This document shows, piece by piece, positions 31,201-36,546 of a stretch of DNA of 36,546 nt (positions within the stretch are counted from its first letter, which is position 1; every line of letters begins with the position of its first letter). The notes beneath the pieces are model-generated. The model saw only the letters and a program-made list of their open reading frames with translations. It made no database searches and was not told the origin of the DNA. This stretch comes from Discostella pseudostelligera (taxonomy: Eukaryota > Bacillariophyta > Thalassiosirophyceae > Thalassiosirales > Thalassiosiraceae). The stretch is taken from the NCBI GenBank assembly GCA_036940085.1, contig JALLBK010000116.1, positions 1-36,546 of the forward strand, written 5' to 3'. A program made the position numbers and the translations under genes.

Positions 31201-32754
31201 CAAGTGCTTAATTGTGTCATGGCTGTTGCAAAGGAACAGTCGTTCCTTGACTTGTCTGCCAAAAAGGAAATGTGCACTATTGCTTTAAGATTATTCGCCA
31301 TTGCGAATTCGACTGTTCATCGTGATATATTTGATATGTTGAGGGATACAGAATACGAAATGCTTACAACAGCGATGAACCATCGTGATCTGACTGCCAA
31401 TCCGCGACATGCAAGAATGGACGAAGAATCAGAATTATCGGTGTTCCAGGTTGCAGAGCTAGTTGCACGAGAATTCATGGACCATTCTCGCAACAGCTCA
31501 AACACCAATGATATCTTGGGATACGAGAACAATTTCTTTGATCGATCACTGAATGGTGTGTGTCATGATATCAAGGCGGCGTCTGAAATTGATCTGCTTC
31601 GGCTTTTTGCGTTCACTGGAAAGAGATCTATTGATAACAATGAATCTATCATGGAGAAGATTGGTGAGACGATTCTCCAATGGATTGTATCTGAAGCATT
31701 CCGGGCCAGGATCGGTTCTCTATCGACCACTTTTTCGGTTGCCAAAGTTGGTATGATGTTGAATTTGGGTTTATCATGTCTTCTTGAATGTCAGCAGCTT
31801 GGCACGTCGCGTATCTTAAGAACGTTGAACAACTTCAAGGCAGAAGCCTCATTGTCAATGAACCGGCAGAGTACATATCCAAGTCATTCATCTCAACCAG
31901 ACCAATCAATTGTACAACGACTCATGGACCGTGGCTATTCTCGAAACGCTGCCCACCGCGCGGTTATTATGACAAGCAACCAGAGCTATAGCGCAGCTCT
32001 CACATGGGCCGTGTCCCACTTCCAAGATTCCGATTTTGATGCGCCCATCTACATCCTCCGCTCTGAGGGTCCTCCTGCCTGTGCAGATCAAAATTTGATT
32101 GATGTGGTTGACAACCTTCTACAATCAGTCCACAAGGTGGTGAACGAGACGCTGTCACAGGCAAAGAGCCAAAAAATACATGTGACAACAGCATCTGTAA
32201 AAGCGACGTCCCATGGCACGCCAATCTTGCCTCAGGAGCGCTTCGTGTCCAAAATAAAAAGGTCATCATCCCGTGCATCGCCCCTTGCGTTCCAAGATAG
32301 AATTACTGACAATGACAAGGGCACAGTCGATTCAACGGCAACGTCAACAACAACCGTAATTGCAGGACACAATTATCATTCGGGAGTTGAAATGAAGAAT
32401 CTATTCGTTTCGAAGCTACCCAACCCATCCACAATACAAGAGTCCCATCCTCTTACATCAGTTGGAACATTGGAAACACCGCCACCAACATCCAAACCAC
32501 TACCTCCCAACTCCGCGGATTCCTCCTCATCCGTCGAAGGATCATTGAGCAGCCGAGCCTCCATCAAGAATCAGATTCAACGTGGGATGAGTAAATTTGG
32601 AACGCAGAAACTAAGTGCTGAAGAACGGACCAGGCTGGCATTGGAGGGTAGACGATTGTTGGAGGAGGCTAGGGCCAGGGGGAGGAATGTGATTGCACCT
32701 CCGACGGAAATAACAACTTCTTCTTCTTCAGCTAGTGTAACTAAGAAGATATAA
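25291..32754 (+). CDS. Very large NBAS/Sec39-like protein with C-terminal UBA domain
   Basis: A single exon of 2487 aa from the ATG at 25291 (ACCATGACG context). Residues 1 to about 1000 are a degenerate beta-propeller-like region broken by Ser/Asn/Asp insertions; readable strands include [20 protein letters not shown] and [17 protein letters not shown]. From about 1035 it is helical: [20 protein letters not shown] and [16 protein letters not shown]. Farther on come [20 protein letters not shown]-type segments and [18 protein letters not shown] (near 1988). This order (propeller, then Sec39-type helical solenoid) fits NBAS, the NRZ/Dsl1 subunit that tethers Golgi-derived vesicles at the ER. 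Residues about 2205-2250 are a clear UBA domain ([19 protein letters not shown], ending [12 protein letters not shown], like USP5-type UBAs), not known to me in NBAS. The C-terminus has a helical [20 protein letters not shown] segment. NBAS identity is tentative; the UBA is firm. Confidence 0.55.
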   Translation: [2487 protein letters not shown]

Positions 32755-33227
32755 TACTTGATGGATAGACCTCCGTCGTCTCATAGTCTCTCGTCGACTG
32801 GATAGTCCCTTGCTACTCTCTCTAGAGGAGATACTCTGAGTTACTCCTTCTCGGCATCGCCATGGTCATCAATTATGTCTCAGAATCCAATATCCCGACG
32901 AAGGAGACCGTGCCCGCCAACTCATGGTGCCAAAGTCCCTCCAGACTCCACGTGGAATTCTCAATTGTCGCAAATCCTGATGTCGGACAGACGAAAGCTC
33001 ATGTCGACAGAGGAATACCATACATACAAACAAAACAGGAGTACCATCTATTTTTGGCGGGAGCGCGAGGGCCATCAATTCCATCCAAATCCAAATCCAC
33101 AACTCAGGACACCCGCCGACCATCGAATTGCGTTGAATTGATCGTTGCCTTGCCTCCATCGCATGCTCAAATCAATCTCTCCCACCCATCTCTCTCGCTA
33201 ATCTACGAAATCATAACTCGAGAGAGA
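32755..33227. other. Intergenic region upstream of UTP15
   Basis: This 473-base stretch lies between two plus-strand genes. The UTP15 frame stays open upstream to an ATG at 32862, but the translated extension is not protein-like, so I treat it as 5' leader. One CACGTG box lies at 32949-32954. A CT/GA-rich segment occurs near 32775-32850. Confidence 0.4.
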
Positions 33228-35513
33228 ATGGCATCGTTCCAGTCGTCGACATCGCTACGGCAGCAATTGCCAACCTCCACCCAAAATGTCTTGTCCACCA
33301 CTTCACCCATCTTGAATGCCACCACCGCCAATAATGCTGCTTCTGGTAGAAAAGATGCCATTGAATCCCATCCACAACTTGGAAAATGGTACATGCGCAA
33401 TTACGGTATCGGTCCTAAGAAAGATGTCAAATATCTAACACGGAATGCTGCAGTAGAAAATCGATACACGTCCATCAAATTTCGTGCTGGGATGGGCAGT
33501 AGCAGTGGTAGTGGTGGCGGTGGTGGTAGTAGTGGAGGAGGAGGAAGCAATGTGGTTAGTGAATTGAATTTCGGCAGTACTACTGCTACTTCCTCCGCAT
33601 TAGTGGTGGCGTCTGGACCACGTGTCGAACTCTACCGGAATAATCTAACACGGGCATTACGGGCGGAGGGGTCCACTCAGAAACGGAGGCAGATGAAGTT
33701 TTATGACGATGATGATGATGATGATTTTGATGACGAGTTCGATGGTGGTGACGATGTACTATTTGGAGGAAGAGGACGTAGGAAGTCTAAAACAGTATCT
33801 GCAGATGGATGTGATTCCATCGATCCTGATCGGAACATCTCTACTGGCGGTCTACTCTCCGCTTGTGCTGCCTTTAGGTCCGATGCGAAATTAATTGCAA
33901 TTGGATCGGAGGGTGGCGTAGTTCGTATCTGTGATGCGAATAGTCGTGCGACATTGCGTACCTTTCACTCCTCTAATAAAGAGGGTGGCGGTGGGGGTGG
34001 GGGTGGGGGTGATAGAAAGACGATACGATCGGTAGCATGGCTACGAGATGGAAAGCGTGTAGTTGCGGGGGGAGATGATGGATTAGTACGTGTTTGGAAT
34101 GTGGGTGGTGCAACTAGTGGAGGTAGTGGAAGTGGTGCCGAAATGACATTGCGAGGACATGGAGATAAAGTCACATCCATCAAGGTTGTATCCTTCCGGG
34201 CCGATGATCTTCGATCCAAGTCCAAAGAGAAAAGAAAGGGTGCCACCAACGATGCTACAACTGTTGCTACCGCTTCTTCTATCATTACTCATACTGCTCC
34301 TTCGGACGATGCATTCGATTCTCCCGTATGGTCATCGTATGTCGTCAGTGCCTCATACGATCACACATTACGCGTATGGGATATTGAATCGAATAGCGAA
34401 GCCCGTGGTCAGGATCGATGCATATCTATTATGAATCATGGTGATCCCATCCAGGCTTTGTTGGTATTGCCACCCGCCAATAATCGGAGCTATAGCTACG
34501 GTGGTAGTGGCGGTGGTGAGAGCGATAGGAAATCTTCGAAGCTGGACAATCTTCCGCTCGTGGTGTCGGCGGGCGGGACGACGCTCAAGGTATGGAATAT
34601 CCTCAATGGGTCATGTCTCGGAACTTATCCGACCAAGCATGCCAAGACGATTACGGCATTATGCTTGCTGGATGTTCCATATGATAGTTCAGAAGAAGTT
34701 GAGGAGGATGGTAGCGGAACAAGGCGCAAACGTCATATAATCACTGCTGGACTGGATGGACTACTGCGTGTGCATTCGGCGAGCAACGAGGATATTCTTT
34801 CGGGTTCATTGCCCTATTTGCATGGGATGCAAATTACTGAACCCATATCCGCATTGGCAGTATCCTCTGACATGAACCGCATTGCTATTGGTACCACCAC
34901 GGGATTTGTCATGGTGTGTCAACGTCGTCGTGTACTCTTCGCCACTGCGGCGCCAGCATCCTCCACCACCATGGCTGCGAAAGAACCACGACATGGAACA
35001 TACTCCTACTTTACACGTGGGGCCAATGAAAAGTCAAATGATCCAGATGATTACATGTTAATGCATCAAAAGAAACAAAAGTTGGCGGAATATGACCTAT
35101 TGCTTCGAAAGTTTCGGTATGGCGACGCCCTCGATGCGGTGTTGGCCAAACGTCAACCTCAGGCGGTAATTGCCGTTATTGAAGAGTTGGGGAAACGTTG
35201 TGGACTTACCATTGCTCTTTCGAATCGAGATGAGGAATCGTTGGATGCGATATTATCTTTTACCACACGTTTTATTGACAATCCACAGTACACATCTCAC
35301 CTAATTGGTGTGGCACATATTTTGTGTGATATCTATGGCTCGCTCCTCGGACAGTCGGCTGTCGTCGATGAACTGTTTGCCAAGTTGAGAGCAAAGGTGG
35401 CAATGGAGTGTGCAGTGCAAAAGATGTTGCTTAGGTTGGTGGGTCAGATTGATTACGTGATGAATACTGCAGAGATACTTGCTGCGAAGGAAGAGATGCA
35501 GAAGCACAGTTGA
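33228..35513 (+). CDS. UTP15: U3 snoRNP protein UTP15, small-subunit processome
   Basis: 761 aa from the ATG at 33228 (GAGAGAATGGCA), single exon. After an N-terminal WYMRNYGIGPKKDVKYL segment and a Gly-rich and Asp-rich insertion, WD40 repeats run from about residue 200 to 600: LLSACAAFRSDAKLIAIGSE, SVAWLRDGKRVVAGGDDGLV, RVWNVGG, LRGHGDKVTSIKVV, SASYDHTLRVWDIES and ITAGLDGLLRVHSASNED. The C-terminal UTP15 domain starts near 620 (YDLLLRKFRYGDALDAVLAK) and includes DELFAKLRAKVAMECAVQKM. UTP15 belongs to the t-UTP/UTP-A subcomplex that joins pre-18S transcription and processing in the nucleolus. The propeller has expanded loops compared with the roughly 510-residue yeast and human proteins. Domain order and C-terminal domain make the call strong. 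Confidence 0.88.
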   Translation: MASFQSSTSLRQQLPTSTQNVLSTTSPILNATTANNAASGRKDAIESHPQLGKWYMRNYGIGPKKDVKYLTRNAAVENRYTSIKFRAGMGSSSGSGGGGGSSGGGGSNVVSELNFGSTTATSSALVVASGPRVELYRNNLTRALRAEGSTQKRRQMKFYDDDDDDDFDDEFDGGDDVLFGGRGRRKSKTVSADGCDSIDPDRNISTGGLLSACAAFRSDAKLIAIGSEGGVVRICDANSRATLRTFHSSNKEGGGGGGGGGDRKTIRSVAWLRDGKRVVAGGDDGLVRVWNVGGATSGGSGSGAEMTLRGHGDKVTSIKVVSFRADDLRSKSKEKRKGATNDATTVATASSIITHTAPSDDAFDSPVWSSYVVSASYDHTLRVWDIESNSEARGQDRCISIMNHGDPIQALLVLPPANNRSYSYGGSGGGESDRKSSKLDNLPLVVSAGGTTLKVWNILNGSCLGTYPTKHAKTITALCLLDVPYDSSEEVEEDGSGTRRKRHIITAGLDGLLRVHSASNEDILSGSLPYLHGMQITEPISALAVSSDMNRIAIGTTTGFVMVCQRRRVLFATAAPASSTTMAAKEPRHGTYSYFTRGANEKSNDPDDYMLMHQKKQKLAEYDLLLRKFRYGDALDAVLAKRQPQAVIAVIEELGKRCGLTIALSNRDEESLDAILSFTTRFIDNPQYTSHLIGVAHILCDIYGSLLGQSAVVDELFAKLRAKVAMECAVQKMLLRLVGQIDYVMNTAEILAAKEEMQKHS

Positions 35514-35694
35514 ACCATGCGTTCGTTAAGAGGAGGTCGGTACTAAGTAGTTTTAATGATGAGCTCAAATGTCATTAATTGAATTACATTTCTCGTGTAC
35601 TCCATTGTCCAAAATCCAAATTGAGTATGATTGAATTAAATGATTGGGTTGTCATTCCTTGTAAAACAAAAGCAACAAAACAAACTAAAATAGC

Positions 35695-35698
35695 AAAA
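35695..35698 (-). terminator. RNA polymerase III terminator of 5S rRNA
   Basis: Four T residues on the minus strand directly follow the 5S acceptor helix, the usual pol III stop signal. A further T-rich run lies just downstream. Confidence 0.6.
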
Positions 35699-35814
35699 GA
35701 ACAACACCAGGGATTCCAACGTGGTCCCCCACCGTAGTACTAACCTGGCCCGACAGTGCTTAACTTCGCTGAGCAGACGGGAAGCGGTGCTGTCACTGTG
35801 GTATGGTCGTTCCT
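35697..35814 (-). rRNA. 5S ribosomal RNA
   Basis: The reverse complement carries the eukaryotic 5S core in order: GACCATACCACAGTG, AGCACCGCTTCCCGTC, GAAGTTAAGCACTGTCGGGC, CAGGTTAGTACTACGGTGGG and GGACCACGTTGGAATCCC. Pairing of GGAACGAC (5') with GUUGUUCU (3') closes helix I and sets the ends to within one or two bases; length is about 118. The internal C-box region (GCTCAGCGAAGTTAAGC) used by TFIIIA is intact. It is a single copy in the window, in the opposite orientation to UTP15, with no other rRNA gene nearby. Confidence 0.92.
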
Positions 35815-35834
35815 GCCATCGTTGCATGCACTAA

Positions 35835-36114
35835 CTTTTATAAAACTCTTGATATAGGATGGATCGATGGAACAAATAACTATGCTGCTTACCTAACCAC
35901 AAGCCACTATTAACCACATAACCACACAATGCTGCCCAATGCAGTCCATTCAAGGATCAAGGATGCATGCTGACATGACAATAATGATGTTGTTTTTGCT
36001 ACGCCTGGCCAATCATCATGCTGACTGAGCAAAACATGAAAATTGCTGACGACCAGATCAGCAATCATAGCAATAGACAATAGTACCACTGTCCCCCCAT
36101 CCAACAAGACTGAG
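35835..36114. repeat. 280-base direct repeat, copy 1
   Basis: By eye identical to 36212-36491; the copies are 377 bases apart and separated by 97 bases of unrelated sequence. It starts CTTTTATAAAACTC and ends ACAAGACTGAG. Inside is a perfect 8-base inverted repeat (ATTGCTGA at 36042-36049, TCAGCAAT at 36058-36065, 8-base loop). I see no terminal TG..CA, target-site duplication or transposase, so a named element cannot be assigned. It begins 20 bases upstream of the 5S gene. Confidence 0.88.
35836..35845 (-). promoter_or_regulatory. TATA-like element upstream of 5S rRNA
   Basis: The palindrome TTTTATAAAA lies at about -22 to -31 from the 5S 5' end, the position of the TATA-like element in plant 5S genes. 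It is the very edge of repeat copy 1. Function is inference. Confidence 0.5.
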
Positions 36115-36211
36115 GAGGGTGGCAGACACATATTTAGATCTTGAGAGGTGATCACACAAGACAATGTGCTAAAGTTTGTACTCCTAGTGGTTATTGTTCT
36201 TGTTGTTGGTT

Positions 36212-36491
36212 CTTTTATAAAACTCTTGATATAGGATGGATCGATGGAACAAATAACTATGCTGCTTACCTAACCACAAGCCACTATTAACCACATAACC
36301 ACACAATGCTGCCCAATGCAGTCCATTCAAGGATCAAGGATGCATGCTGACATGACAATAATGATGTTGTTTTTGCTACGCCTGGCCAATCATCATGCTG
36401 ACTGAGCAAAACATGAAAATTGCTGACGACCAGATCAGCAATCATAGCAATAGACAATAGTACCACTGTCCCCCCATCCAACAAGACTGAG
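36212..36491. repeat. 280-base direct repeat, copy 2
   Basis: This second copy matches copy 1 in every base I compared, including the TTTTATAAAA edge (36213-36222) and the inverted repeat (36419-36442). No 5S gene follows its TATA-like edge; the 97 bases between the copies show no RNA gene I recognise. Flanks differ on both sides (GAGGGTGG after copy 1, TGTCTTGA after copy 2). Exact identity points to a recent duplication, gene conversion or an assembly artefact near the window end. Confidence 0.88.
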
Positions 36492-36546
36492 TGTCTTGAG
36501 CTGGGGGCTGGGGACCTGAGTGAAAGAACACAACTAAATGAATTGG

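Noticed and set aside
32862..33227. N-terminal extension of UTP15 from the ATG at 32862
   Set aside because: The added 122 residues have no resemblance to UTP15 and the stretch reads like a 5' leader.
35910..36484. Two related minus-strand ORFs (35910-36164 and 36287-36484), at first suspected to be retroelement remnants because of LLDGGT
   Set aside because: They are the same frame of the duplicated 280-base block; beyond DGG no protease, integrase or reverse-transcriptase motif follows, so a coding call is not supported.
35835..36491. A pair of LTRs flanking a tiny element
   Set aside because: The 97-base interior has no primer-binding site or coding capacity, the ends are not TG..CA, and no target-site duplication is seen.
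1..36546. tRNA genes, CRISPR arrays, insertion sequences
   Set aside because: TTCGA-type sequences that could be a B-box fall in coding exons without cloverleaf pairing; no spaced repeat array or transposase was found.

Overview
This window looks like nuclear DNA of a photosynthetic stramenopile, most likely a centric diatom. The evidence is: eukaryotic genes on both strands with short GT-AG introns (65 to 310 bases); two proteins whose signal peptides are followed at once by Phe (cleavage at VSG|F and VDA|F), the ASAF-like plastid import signature of diatoms; Asn/Ser/Gly/Asp-rich low-complexity insertions; and a single eukaryotic 5S rRNA gene. Species assignment is inference. I see no prophage, insertion sequence or CRISPR array.

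Layout. 194-1669 (+) is a three-exon muniscin-type endocytic adaptor. 2138-2431 (-) is the last exon of a small membrane protein, with a cluster of CACGTG boxes farther upstream. 3236-3928 (-) is ribosomal protein uL1 (RPL10A). 4776-7350 (+) is an unusual membrane protein: a Cys-rich N-terminal domain, one membrane span, two RRM RNA-binding domains and a Cys-rich tail. 7457-9299 (-) is an EamA/DMT transporter, divergent from 9456-10119 (+), a mitochondrial F1-ATPase inhibitor. 10468-11751 (-) is a plastid-targeted glutathione S-transferase fused to a HINT/HIT hydrolase. It shares a 332-base divergent promoter, carrying a TGACGTCA element, with a plastid membrane protein of unknown function (12084-13414, +; 3' structure uncertain). 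14158-17569 (+) is a TRP-like channel. 17867-21450 (-) is a Golgi-type nucleotide-sugar epimerase whose catalytic Tyr is replaced by His and which carries a large unknown C-terminal half. It is divergent from GOT1 (22105-22560, +). 22832-24952 (-) is a SMYD-like SET protein. 25291-32754 (+) is a very large protein resembling NBAS/Sec39 ER-tethering proteins, with a C-terminal UBA domain. 33228-35513 (+) is UTP15 of the small-subunit processome. 35697-35814 (-) is 5S rRNA, followed by two identical 280-base direct repeats.

The genes do not form one pathway. Three share a membrane-traffic theme (muniscin, GOT1, NBAS-like) and three a ribosome theme (uL1, UTP15, 5S rRNA), as expected by chance in a compact genome. 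The best candidates for new biology are the membrane-anchored tandem-RRM protein, the GST-HINT fusion, the His-substituted epimerase and the duplicated block carrying the 5S TATA element. All family names rest on reading the sequence by eye; no database search was run.
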